Assembly (NCBI RefSeq): GCF_004358695.1
Contig: NZ_SNAA01000004.1
Span: 62,001-126,000, forward strand
Length of the DNA: 64,000 nt
From: Palleronia sediminis
GTDB taxonomy: Bacteria > Pseudomonadota > Alphaproteobacteria > Rhodobacterales > Rhodobacteraceae
Direction of reading: 5' to 3'
Made by a program: the position numbers and the translations under genes. The notes beneath the pieces were generated by a model. The model worked only from the letters and a program-made list of their open reading frames with translations, searched no databases and had not been told where the DNA came from. Below, piece after piece: positions 8,177-16,164 of the stretch; position 1 is the first letter of the stretch; every line of letters begins with the position of its first letter.

Positions 8177-8986
8177 TCAAGGTCGGCCCCCGCCGGCCGT
8201 CAGGATGGCGAGCGCCGAGGCCGCCGGGGTCGTGGCCTGCACCGCCGCAGAGATCTGGGCCTGCGCAAGGAACCGCCGAACGATCTGGGGGCGCATATCG
8301 GTGCCGGACAGCTCGGCCAGGTCGGATGTGCCGAAGGCCGCTTCGGCGCGGCTGCGGAACGCGGTGAGTTGTCGGTCGAGATCCAGCGCGCCGGTCGCGG
8401 CAGGCAGGCCCAGCGCGCCCTCGAACACCTTGCGCAAGGGCCGCGTGGCCATGATCGTGAACCAACGCGCGTCGTCCGACAGCTCCTTGCGCGCGGTGAC
8501 GGCGTCCAACTCGCGCCCGAACCCCAGCGCCAGACGCAGGGTCGGATCGCTTTCGCCGACGGCGACCTCGAAACTGCGGTCGAGATAGGCTGCGGAAAGA
8601 CGGTCGGCAAAACCGGTATCGCCGGTGCGGGGCCCCCCGATATTCCCGAAGCCGAAGAAATCCGCCATGGCGAGATACCGCTTGTCCGAGAACCGGTTGG
8701 CAAGCGACGCAGGGTCGGCCGTATCCGACTCGAGGATGCGCGATATCAGGAACCGGTTGTTGATATCGTCTTCGAGCCCGAAGGCCCCCAATGCCACCTC
8801 GAGCATGGGGCGATTGGCCATCAATGTTTCGACGTCCCGCACCTGGGCAATGTCCTCGCGGATCGCGGCGAGGTTGCGGGCGATCCGGGGGCTTTCGGAC
8901 AGCACCTCGGTCTGGGCATCGCGGGTTCGGGCAAGATAGGCCCAGCCGGCATAGCCCGACATCGGCAGGGCGGGGATAAAGCTCAT
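8177..8986 (-). CDS. DUF1217 flagellar-cluster protein
   Basis: This 269-residue protein is of the DUF1217 type found in alphaproteobacterial flagellar clusters. It begins MSFIPALPMSGYAGWAYLARTRDAQ and is mostly helical, with DINNRFLISRILES and DKRYLAMADFFGFG segments. No catalytic motif, signal peptide or membrane helix is visible. Its ATG overlaps the end of flbT by four bases, so it is the last gene of a flagellin-flaF-flbT-DUF1217 run. The molecular role is not known to me; a flagellar assembly role is inferred from context. Confidence 0.75.
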   Translation of the reverse strand: MSFIPALPMSGYAGWAYLARTRDAQTEVLSESPRIARNLAAIREDIAQVRDVETLMANRPMLEVALGAFGLEDDINNRFLISRILESDTADPASLANRFSDKRYLAMADFFGFGNIGGPRTGDTGFADRLSAAYLDRSFEVAVGESDPTLRLALGFGRELDAVTARKELSDDARWFTIMATRPLRKVFEGALGLPAATGALDLDRQLTAFRSRAEAAFGTSDLAELSGTDMRPQIVRRFLAQAQISAAVQATTPAASALAILTAGGGRP

Positions 8987-9384
8987 GCGCCTTTTCCCAG
9001 AGCGCGATCCTCGCGGGGGAGCAGCCGGCGCAGGGCGCGCAGGGCCTGGTAGGTGCGTCGCGCGATCAGCGCGGCCTTTGCCTCGGCGATGATCCGGCGG
9101 CTATCGCCGTCGCACATGGCCGCGGCCAGATCGTCGAGCCCAGCCATGAGCTCCGGCGCGGCATCGCCCAGCGTGGTGTCGCCCGAAAGGACAAGCTGCA
9201 TCCCGTAGCACAAGCGCCGCGCGGGGGTCGTCGCCTCGCCGGGATGGACCGCGTCGCGCAGGCGCAGGATGTTCGCGCCGGGTGTCACGATGTTCAGGCT
9301 GCCGCGCCGCGCACCGTTCTGGATGACGGCGCCGTTGATGAGAAGTCGCTCGTGCGGGGCGAGCTTCAGCACCAGACCGGCCAT
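8983..9384 (-). CDS. flbT: Flagellar biosynthesis repressor FlbT
   Basis: This 133-residue protein starts MAGLVLKLAPHERLLINGAVIQNG, the typical FlbT N-terminus, and continues with the conserved PARRLCYGMQLVLSGD region. In Caulobacter FlbT binds the 5' leader of flagellin messenger and lowers its stability until the hook is finished. It overlaps flaF by one base (TGATG) and the following gene by four. The flagellin gene just upstream, with a structured leader, is its likely target. Confidence 0.92.
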   Translation of the reverse strand: MAGLVLKLAPHERLLINGAVIQNGARRGSLNIVTPGANILRLRDAVHPGEATTPARRLCYGMQLVLSGDTTLGDAAPELMAGLDDLAAAMCDGDSRRIIAEAKAALIARRTYQALRALRRLLPREDRALGKGA

Positions 9385-9746
9385 CAGGCCGCTCCGACGC
9401 GGTCGCGCAGACCGCGCATGATCGCGCCGTTGATCTCGATCAGGATGGCCCGATCCGCCTTTCCGGCGAGGATCTTGCTGGTATGGGTAAAGGTGAATTC
9501 CGCGAGATAGAGGATGCGCGCGCGGGTTTCGGGCGGCAGCGCGTTCTCGGGTTCGGCGACGAGGCTGCCCAGCAGGGTCCAGAGCCGCCGGTTTTCATGC
9601 AGGGCCGAGACCGTCTCGGGGCCGGGCGCGGCGGCGTTCAGGCGCGAGGTGATGCGGGCAAAGGCGTCATACTCGGTATCGGCGGCCGAGCGGACGGGGG
9701 CGGAGGCGTGGCCATAGGCCGTTTTGGCGAGAAGGGTGGCGTTCAC
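9384..9746 (-). CDS. flaF: Flagellar biosynthesis regulator FlaF
   Basis: This protein of about 120 residues begins NATLLAKTAYG after its start codon, with the later segment TRARILYLAEFTFTHTSKIL typical of FlaF, which is needed for flagellin synthesis or secretion and acts opposite to FlbT. I chose the GTG at 9746 because AAAGGA lies about six bases upstream; another in-frame GTG at 9770 would add eight residues and lacks such a site. It lies between flagellin and flbT, the usual order. Confidence 0.9.
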   Translation of the reverse strand: MNATLLAKTAYGHASAPVRSAADTEYDAFARITSRLNAAAPGPETVSALHENRRLWTLLGSLVAEPENALPPETRARILYLAEFTFTHTSKILAGKADRAILIEINGAIMRGLRDRVGAA

Positions 9747-9797
9747 GACGGGTCCTTTTGGATTCAGCACGTTTCATGCGGTGAACGGTTGCGATGA

Positions 9798-9820
9798 CGC
9801 GCGGGCGGGATGCCCGCGCG
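9798..9820 (-). terminator. Stem-loop downstream of flagellin
   Basis: A nine-base perfect GC stem (CGCGCGGGC/GCCCGCGCG, loop of five) lies about ten bases after the flagellin stop on the minus strand. No T-tract follows, so it may only weaken read-through into flaF or protect the flagellin messenger's 3' end. Confidence 0.55.
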
Positions 9821-9830
9821 CCGCCATGGC

Positions 9831-11042
9831 TCAGCGGAAGAGCGACAGGATCGACTGCGGCGCCTGGTTGGCGATGGACAGCGACTGGATCCCGAGCTGC
9901 TGCTGGGTCTGGAGGGCCTGCAGGCGGGCCGAGGTTTCCTCCATATCGGCATCGACGAGCGAACCGATCCCGGTCTTGAGCGAATCGGTCAGCCCGGAAA
10001 CGAAGTTGGACTGCGTCTCGAGCCGCCCCTGCACCGAGCCGAAGCTTGCCGCGGCATCCGTGGCAACCCCGATCAGCTCATCGATCTTGCCCAGCGCGTC
10101 GGTCGCGTTGACGTCGTTGTCGACGCTCAGCGTGCCGAGCGTGCCCAAAAGACCCGAACCGGCATTCTGCCACTGGCCGGTCACGCGCAGGTCGGTGGCG
10201 CCGCCATTGGTGAAGTCGAGCGTACCGGGCGTGCCGCTGTCGTAATCGACGGTCAGCCCTGCGATCCCGAGGCCGTCGATCTGCGATTTCAGCTGGGTCG
10301 CGACGATATCGGCCGTCGTGGTCGACGCGGCATCGGCGGCGGTGATGGTATAGGACACCTTGTTGTCGCCGATGTTCAGGCTGATCTGATCGCCCTCGGC
10401 AAAGGCCGTTCCGTTCTCGGCGATCTCGATCTGCGCGTTGCCGGTCGCCTTGTCGAGGGTCAGCGCCACGGTGTCGCCATCGGTCGAAGACCCGGCCGAG
10501 CTGCCCGAGAACACGTCGTTCGCCGTGTAGCCCGCGGTCGACAAATTCTTTGCCGCGACGCTGATGTTCGACGACGTGACATTGCCGGCACTGTCGCGGT
10601 TCAGCGACGAGAGGACGTCGATACCGGACCCGGACCCGTCGACGAGGTTCATTCCGTTGAACTGCGCGGCGCCGACCACCGACTTGATCTGTTCCTTGAG
10701 CGCCTGGACATCGGCATCCAGCTTGTCGCGGGGGACGTTGTCGCCTTGGGCCGCGGTGATCTTGTCTTTCATCTGGATGAGCAGGTCGCTCACCGTCTCG
10801 GCCGCCGAGCGGGCCACCGAAACCGTCGATTCGCCCAGGGCGAGGCTTTCCGAGACGGCCTTGAACCCGGCCACGTCGGATTCCATCACCTTGGAGATGG
10901 CCCAGACGGCCGAGTTGTCCTTGGAATTGGCCACGCTCTTGCCCGTCGAGATCTCGGACTGGGTCTTGGCGAGGTTCTGGTTGATCGACTTGAGGCTCTG
11001 CAGAGCCACCATCGCACCGGTATTGGTCAGAATGCTGGACAT
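9831..11042 (-). CDS. fliC: Flagellin
   Basis: This 403-residue filament protein starts MSSILTNTGAMVALQSLKSINQNLAKTQ and has the conserved D0/D1 helices at both ends (C-terminal LQTQQQLGIQSLSIANQAPQSILSLFR) around a variable, threonine- and glycine-rich middle. It polymerises into the flagellar filament after type III export. I chose the ATG at 11042, preceded by AAGGAAAG; the longer open frame upstream covers the leader. flaF and flbT follow on the same strand. Confidence 0.97.
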   Translation of the reverse strand: MSSILTNTGAMVALQSLKSINQNLAKTQSEISTGKSVANSKDNSAVWAISKVMESDVAGFKAVSESLALGESTVSVARSAAETVSDLLIQMKDKITAAQGDNVPRDKLDADVQALKEQIKSVVGAAQFNGMNLVDGSGSGIDVLSSLNRDSAGNVTSSNISVAAKNLSTAGYTANDVFSGSSAGSSTDGDTVALTLDKATGNAQIEIAENGTAFAEGDQISLNIGDNKVSYTITAADAASTTTADIVATQLKSQIDGLGIAGLTVDYDSGTPGTLDFTNGGATDLRVTGQWQNAGSGLLGTLGTLSVDNDVNATDALGKIDELIGVATDAAASFGSVQGRLETQSNFVSGLTDSLKTGIGSLVDADMEETSARLQALQTQQQLGIQSLSIANQAPQSILSLFR

Positions 11043-11062
11043 GAACTTTCCTTGTCGTTCAT

Positions 11063-11105
11063 GGGCGCTTCGGCGCCCGAGTGCAGGCCGCCCCTCAAGG
11101 CGGCC
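11063..11105 (-). promoter_or_regulatory. Structured flagellin 5' leader
   Basis: Two strong hairpins lie 20-63 bases before the flagellin start. One is GGGCGC/GCGCCC with a four-base loop (11063-11078). The other is GGCCGCC/GGCGGCC with a six-base loop (11086-11105). FlbT is known to act through flagellin leaders in Caulobacter, so these are candidate targets. The promoter itself is not recognisable by eye. Confidence 0.5.
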
Positions 11106-11228
11106 CAATCCGGTCTTTCTGACCCATCGCCGCGCCCCCGATCGGGGTTCGCGCCGCCATCCGTTCTGGACAGGTGAACCATGCGCGCGGGAAGTGAACA
11201 TTCCGCTAACGGAAAGAAGAAAATCCGG

Positions 11229-11864
11229 TCAGATCCGCCCAATTCGGAAAATTTCTCCGCCGGCCGCCTCGGCGTCCTCGGCGTCATGCGTGACCAGCAC
11301 CACCGGCAGGCCGCGCCGTCGCGCATGATCGAGCACCAGACCGCGCACCGACGACCGCATGTTCGCGTCGAGCCCCGAAAAAGGCTCGTCCAGCAGCAAG
11401 GCGCGCGGCATGGCCAGAAGCGTGCGCATCAGGGCCACCCGCGCGCGCTGCCCGCCCGAAAGCGTGGCCGGATCGCGGTCGCCGAACCCCTCGAGCCCGA
11501 CCTCGGTCAAGGCATCGGCGATTCGCGCGCGCCGCTGCGCCCGGTTTCCGCCCCGCGCGCCGAAGCCGAGGTTCCCCGCGACCGACAGATGGGGAAACAG
11601 CATGTGGTCCTGGAACAGGATGCCGATCCCGCGCCGGTGCGCAGGCAGGTCGGTCACGTCGCGGCCGTCCAGAACGATTCGGCCCCGTGCGGTGAATGCG
11701 GGGGGCAAGGTTCCGGTCAGGAACGCCAGCAGCGTGGATTTGCCGCTGCCCGATGGCCCCATTACGGTCAGAACGGCGCCCGGCCGAACGGCCCGGTCGA
11801 GCGCGATCATCTGCCGCCCGTCCAGCGCGATGCGGATATCGGCAAGCCTCAGCCCCTCAGACAT
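11229..11864 (-). CDS. ABC transporter ATP-binding protein, YnjD-like
   Basis: This 211-residue ATPase has every ABC motif in order: Walker A GPSGSGKST, Q-loop FQDHMLFPHL, signature LSGGQRARV, Walker B ALLLDEPFSGLD and switch VTHD. Its short length and its place after a large fused permease, a periplasmic binding protein and a CDP-alcohol transferase match the ynjBCD(F) cluster of E. coli. The substrate of that system is not established; thiamine or other small solutes have been guessed from similarity to ThiQ. It overlaps the permease gene by eight bases. Confidence 0.85.
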   Translation of the reverse strand: MSEGLRLADIRIALDGRQMIALDRAVRPGAVLTVMGPSGSGKSTLLAFLTGTLPPAFTARGRIVLDGRDVTDLPAHRRGIGILFQDHMLFPHLSVAGNLGFGARGGNRAQRRARIADALTEVGLEGFGDRDPATLSGGQRARVALMRTLLAMPRALLLDEPFSGLDANMRSSVRGLVLDHARRRGLPVVLVTHDAEDAEAAGGEIFRIGRI

Positions 11865-13530
11865 GAAGCCCCGCACGGTTGCGCCAGAGCATCGCGGGCA
11901 GGGCGATCGCCAGCGCGAAGGGCAGAAGCGCGGCACCGGTCTGCGCGAGCGCAAAGGCACCGATGGCGCGCCTGTCGCCGCCCGAGGCAAGCGCCACCGC
12001 CTCGGTGGTCAGGGTGGCGACCCGCCCGCCCCCGATCAGTAGGGTGGGCAGGTATTGCCCGACGCTTACCGCGACGCCCACCGCGGCCGCCGTCAGGATG
12101 GGGCGCAGCAGCATGGGCAGGCGCACCGCCAGCATGACGCGCGCCGGAGAGGCGCCGAGCGCGGCGGCGGCGAGCCCGTGGCGCGGGTCCCAGGCCCGCC
12201 ACGGATCGCCGAGCGAAAAGAACACGTAGGGCAACACGAACACGAGATGCGCGGCGATGACCGGCGCGTGTCCGGTATCGGCACCGGCGCTCAGCAAGAG
12301 CGTTTGCAACCCCGGCAGAAACGCGGTCTGCGGCAGGAGAAGCGGCAGATACAGCAGCCATAGCCCCGTCGGCGTCAGCCGGGTGCCGCGCCGCGCCTCG
12401 GATTCGAGACAGCCGATCGTGAGGATCAGCGCGATCAGCGCCGCGATCAGGGCGATCGCCATCGTGTCGACCGCCGCCTCGGCCAGATCGCCGGAATGGC
12501 GCGCCCATGTCCGCCCGGTCAGCGATTCGGGCAGGAGGTCGGGAAAGCTCCAGAACCCCGCGACCGACCAGATGGCGAGCGCCGCGAGCCCCGCCAGCAC
12601 CGCGCCCGCCGACAAGACCGTGAGCCCCAGGCCCAGCGCGCGCACCGGCCCGTCGCCCGGATGCCGTGCGCCCCCCGCGGCCCAACGGCGCCCGTAGCGT
12701 GCAACCAGTTTCTCTCCCGCGCGCCAGAGCACGAGCGCGCCGAGGACCAGCAAAAGCTGCAACAGGGCGCCCGCCGCCGCGACGAGGCGCATCTCGAGAT
12801 CGGGGTCGCCCATCCATTCGACAATCTGCACCGACAGGGTCGGCGGGGTCGAGGGCCCCAGGATCATCGCGACATCGACCACCGACATCGAATAGGCCAG
12901 CACGACATAGACCGGCAGGCGGATCTGCCGATAGACGAGGGGAAACACCGTCTTGAGCCAGCCGGTGACGCGCCCGTATCCCAGCGACCGCGCGATGGCC
13001 GCCGCCTCGCCGGGGCGGGCCTGTTGCAGTGCCGCCAGCGTCATAAGCAGCAGGAACGGAACCTCCTTGGCCACGAGCCCCGCGGTCATGGCCAGCCCCC
13101 AGGGGTCGCCGAGGATCAGCAGATCGGGCGGCCGCGTGACCCCCAGCGGCGTTGCAGCCAGCCGCATGATCCAGCCCGACGGCGCGATCAGAAAGGCGAT
13201 GCCGAACGCGGCCGCGGCGTGCGGCACCGACAGAAGCGGCGACAGCGCGCGTTCGATCCAGCGGAATGCGCGGGTCCCCGACCAGCCCGCGACGATCAGC
13301 ACCACGATGACGAGCGATGCCGATGTCGCCAGGACTCCCGTGCCGAGCGACAGCGCGCTGGCGGGGATCAGGCCCGGCCATGCCGCCAGCCGCGCGACGG
13401 CGACGGCGGAGGGCTCGTGGAACCCCGCGGCGGGCAGATAGCCCGCGGCCGGCAGGAGCGTGCCGACAAGCCCCGCCGCCACGGGGCCGAACAGCGCGAC
13501 AAGCGTGAATGCGGGCAGAATCCGCGTCAT
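11857..13530 (-). CDS. ABC transporter permease with two fused domains, YnjC-like
   Basis: This 557-residue inner-membrane protein has about twelve helices in two similar halves, each a binding-protein-dependent permease domain (first-half EVPFLLLMTLAALQQARPGEAAAIARSLG; second-half ending in the C-terminal region with VGVAVSVGQYLPTLLIGGG). Fusing both permease halves is typical of YnjC and ThiP-like transporters. It overlaps its ATPase gene and follows the binding-protein gene by 21 bases, so the transporter is complete. Confidence 0.85.
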   Translation of the reverse strand: MTRILPAFTLVALFGPVAAGLVGTLLPAAGYLPAAGFHEPSAVAVARLAAWPGLIPASALSLGTGVLATSASLVIVVLIVAGWSGTRAFRWIERALSPLLSVPHAAAAFGIAFLIAPSGWIMRLAATPLGVTRPPDLLILGDPWGLAMTAGLVAKEVPFLLLMTLAALQQARPGEAAAIARSLGYGRVTGWLKTVFPLVYRQIRLPVYVVLAYSMSVVDVAMILGPSTPPTLSVQIVEWMGDPDLEMRLVAAAGALLQLLLVLGALVLWRAGEKLVARYGRRWAAGGARHPGDGPVRALGLGLTVLSAGAVLAGLAALAIWSVAGFWSFPDLLPESLTGRTWARHSGDLAEAAVDTMAIALIAALIALILTIGCLESEARRGTRLTPTGLWLLYLPLLLPQTAFLPGLQTLLLSAGADTGHAPVIAAHLVFVLPYVFFSLGDPWRAWDPRHGLAAAALGASPARVMLAVRLPMLLRPILTAAAVGVAVSVGQYLPTLLIGGGRVATLTTEAVALASGGDRRAIGAFALAQTGAALLPFALAIALPAMLWRNRAGLHV

Positions 13531-13551
13531 CGGTCCCCCGCGCGTCGGGCG

Positions 13552-14745
13552 TTACCTGGCGCCGTAACGCTCGATCCATTCGGCCTCGATGGCCTTTGTC
13601 CAGCTTGCATGCGGCTCGGCCAGCGCCTCGCCCAGCTCGGCGGGCGGCAGGGTGGCGATGCCTTGATCGAGCGCCGCGAACGCCCCCGAATCGCCGGGAT
13701 CGAGCTTGTCCATGTCGAGCACCGTACCATAGCCGAGGATCGCCGGGTCCTGCGCGCGAAGCTGCACCTCGGGGTCGAGCAACTCGTTCGCGACGACCAT
13801 GGCCGCGGCTTTCGACCCCGAATTGTAGGGAATGGCCACGAAGCTCACGTTCCCGATGGTGCCGTCCTCGGGCACGAAGGTGCGGATCGTGTCGGGCAGC
13901 TGGAAATTGGCGATCGCGGTCGAGGCTTCGCCGGGCGACAGGCTGGGGGCGATGTCGATCTCGTCATCGGTCAAAAGCTGGAACTGCGCAGGCCCCGACG
14001 CCGGAAAGGCCGCGCCGCCGCGCCACATATAGGGGTGGAGCGCGTCGAGCCAGCTCCACAACGGTTCGGTGACGGTCGCGAAATCCTTCTCGTCGACCGG
14101 GGTTTGCAGGCGTTCGGGATCGTCGACAAGCGACACGAGCGCCTGTTTGAGAAAGGTCGTCCCGAGAAAATCCGGCGGTTGCGGATAGGTGAACCGCCCC
14201 GGATTGGCGGCGGCCCAGCCCGGCAGATCCTCCATCGCGGCGAAAGGCGCGGCATCGGCGCTGTCATGCATGAAGACGAGCTGCGCCTTGGCCCAGGGCG
14301 ATTCGAACCCCTCCACGGGAGTGCCGAAATCGGTGTCGATCACGCCATCCTCGACGACCTTCGCGCGGTGGGGCAGCGACTCGGCCCAGGGGCCGAAGAG
14401 AAGGTCCTGCTCCTTCATCGCGGCGAAATTGGCCCCGTTGATCCAGATGAGATCCACCGCCCCGTCCTCATCCGCGCCGGCCTGCCGTTCGCTGAGCACC
14501 CGCGTCACCGCATCCGCCGTGTCGGTCAGCTTGACATGTTCGAGCACGACGCCGTGGCGATCCTCGACCCGTTCGGCGAGCCACTGGATGAAATCGTTGG
14601 TCGACGTCGAGCCGCCCCATGCGTGCCAATACACCGTCTGGCCATGCGCCTCTTTCAGGACCTGATCCCAGTCATCGGGATCGGGCGCGGCCGAAACCGC
14701 GATGGGCAGGAACAGGGCGGCGGCAAGCAGGGCGGGAAACTTCAT
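13552..14745 (-). CDS. ABC transporter substrate-binding protein, YnjB-like
   Basis: This 397-residue protein has a signal peptide (MKFPALLAAALFLPIAVSAA) and a binding-protein fold. The segments VYWHAWGGSTSTNDFIQWLAERV and VDLIWINGANFAAMKEQDLLFGPW resemble YnjB (COG4134). It would capture the solute in the periplasm for the fused permease. The start at 14745 is fixed by the signal peptide; the open frame upstream lies inside the next gene. The ligand is unknown. Confidence 0.85.
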   Translation of the reverse strand: MKFPALLAAALFLPIAVSAAPDPDDWDQVLKEAHGQTVYWHAWGGSTSTNDFIQWLAERVEDRHGVVLEHVKLTDTADAVTRVLSERQAGADEDGAVDLIWINGANFAAMKEQDLLFGPWAESLPHRAKVVEDGVIDTDFGTPVEGFESPWAKAQLVFMHDSADAAPFAAMEDLPGWAAANPGRFTYPQPPDFLGTTFLKQALVSLVDDPERLQTPVDEKDFATVTEPLWSWLDALHPYMWRGGAAFPASGPAQFQLLTDDEIDIAPSLSPGEASTAIANFQLPDTIRTFVPEDGTIGNVSFVAIPYNSGSKAAAMVVANELLDPEVQLRAQDPAILGYGTVLDMDKLDPGDSGAFAALDQGIATLPPAELGEALAEPHASWTKAIEAEWIERYGAR

Positions 14746-14755
14746 GGACGTCCTT

Positions 14756-15364
14756 TCACTCGGCGAAGATCTTGGAGGCGGCGTGGATGCGCAGGGTCGC
14801 GGTGACGAAACATAGCGCGGCAAAGATCGCGGCCAGTACCGGAAAGGCGCCCGGAAACAGGCAGATCGCCACGAAAAAGGCGATCGTCTCGGTGCCCTCG
14901 AGCAGACCGTTCGAAAAGTAGAGCGACTTTTCCCCCTGATGCGAGGTGGCCATCGCACGTTTCTCGGCCAGGATCGCGTAGCCTAGGAACGAGGCGCCGT
15001 TGAAGTAAAAGCTCGTCAGCAGCACGCCGCCCGCGATACCGTTCGAGGCGGGATCGGCGAGGATGAACCCCAGCGGAACGGCGCCGTAGAACAGGAAATC
15101 CGCCGTTATATCGAGATAGCCGCCGAACGCGGTCTTGCGGGTCGCGCGCGCCACCGCACCGTCCAGCCCGTCGCAAAGCCGCGAGGCCGCGATCAGCAAA
15201 AGCGCGAGGCCGAACCGCTCGAACGCGACCGCACCCGCCGCGGCGAGGCCCAGCGCGAGCCCTGCGGCCGTGACCTGGTTGGCCGTCGCCCCCCAGGCGG
15301 CAAGCGTCGCGCCGGCGCGGTTCAACGGCCGGTCGATCACCTGTCTCACCGCCGCGTCGAACAT
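14756..15364 (-). CDS. CDP-alcohol phosphatidyltransferase family protein, YnjF-like
   Basis: This 202-residue membrane protein carries the family catalytic motif D-G-x2-A-R-x8-G-x3-D-x3-D in CDGLDGAVARATRKTAFGGYLD followed by ITADF. It has about six hydrophobic helices. Such enzymes move a phospho-alcohol from a CDP carrier, usually in phospholipid synthesis. It is the first gene of the transporter operon (ten bases before the binding protein), as ynjF sits with ynjBCD in E. coli. I chose the ATG at 15364, with GGAGGGG just upstream, over a GTG 15 bases earlier. Confidence 0.85.
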   Translation of the reverse strand: MFDAAVRQVIDRPLNRAGATLAAWGATANQVTAAGLALGLAAAGAVAFERFGLALLLIAASRLCDGLDGAVARATRKTAFGGYLDITADFLFYGAVPLGFILADPASNGIAGGVLLTSFYFNGASFLGYAILAEKRAMATSHQGEKSLYFSNGLLEGTETIAFFVAICLFPGAFPVLAAIFAALCFVTATLRIHAASKIFAE

Positions 15365-15466
15365 CGCCACCCCTCCCACGGTGCCGAAGCTGTGGCGGAA
15401 TGCCCCCCGTCCCGCAATCGGGCTTACGCAAACGTGAGCGCGGCGGATGGCGGCCCGCCCGTGCGT

Positions 15467-15805
15467 TCAGGCCCGCCGCTCGAGCTTGCCCCCCGATGCG
15501 CCGTCGAGGCATCGCCGCTCGCCCCGTCGGGAATAGGTGCGCGGCTGGGACGCCTCGCGGATATCGTCGATCCGGGCGCGTGCGGCTTCCAGACCGTTGC
15601 GGGCGGCGTCGAGGAGCGCACGGTTGCGCGCTGTATCGCGGCGCAGCGCCTCGAGATCGGCGACCGTCATCTTCATGCCGCGCAGCGCCTCGGCCAACGC
15701 CTCTTTCTGGGGGAGGAGCGTCGCCAGGCCGCCCAGATCGCCCGCCAGCAACAGGCGCCGTTCCTCGGTCAGCAGCGCGGCGGCACGTTCGGCGGCGTCA
15801 TCCAT
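15467..15805 (-). CDS. Small FlgN-like flagellar protein
   Basis: This 112-residue, mainly helical protein (MDDAAERAAALLTEERRLLLAGDLGGLATLLPQKEALAEAL) has the size and the repeated helix and LLPQKEAL pattern of FlgN-type chaperones for hook-associated proteins. It overlaps the FlgJ-like gene upstream by eight bases, which supports a flagellar role. FlgN proteins diverge strongly, so this is a tentative call based on size, helix pattern and context. The C-terminal 20 residues are basic and of low complexity. Confidence 0.55.
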   Translation of the reverse strand: MDDAAERAAALLTEERRLLLAGDLGGLATLLPQKEALAEALRGMKMTVADLEALRRDTARNRALLDAARNGLEAARARIDDIREASQPRTYSRRGERRCLDGASGGKLERRA

Positions 15806-16064
15806 CCTGTGCCACCGCCATTGCCCGGACGATCCTCTCGGCGAGGCCGATTCCCCCGGCCTCGACCATCGCGCGCGCGTGTTCGTCGCGCAAAAGCGAC
15901 GCGAACTGATCCTCGCCCACGCCGCCGGTAAAGGCATGGTCGTCCGGCGTCGGCGCGGCAAAGCGCAGCATTTCGGCAAGAAATCCCGCCTCGAGCTCTT
16001 TGGCAGCGCGTTCCAGCGCGGGCGTGGCCCACGGCGGGGCGGCGGCGATCGGGGTCGTTTCCAT
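15798..16064 (-). CDS. Rod-binding FlgJ-like protein, short form
   Basis: This 88-residue protein contains the rod-binding domain typical of the N-terminal half of FlgJ: LERAAKELEAGFLAEMLRFA, then DQFASLLRDEHARAMVEAGGIGLAERIV. It has no peptidoglycan hydrolase domain, as in many alphaproteobacteria where the muramidase is a separate protein. It would scaffold rod assembly in the periplasm. The ATG at 16064 is preceded by CAGGAG. It diverges from fliK across a 100-base gap. Confidence 0.75.
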   Translation of the reverse strand: METTPIAAAPPWATPALERAAKELEAGFLAEMLRFAAPTPDDHAFTGGVGEDQFASLLRDEHARAMVEAGGIGLAERIVRAMAVAQDG

Positions 16065-16164
16065 GCGCGTCTCCTGTTCGATGGCCCGGTTTAACGCGCG
16101 GCCGGTAAAGGAATCGTAAGTTTTGGCTGTCTTTCTTGTCCCGACCGGAACGAGGACCGCAGCG

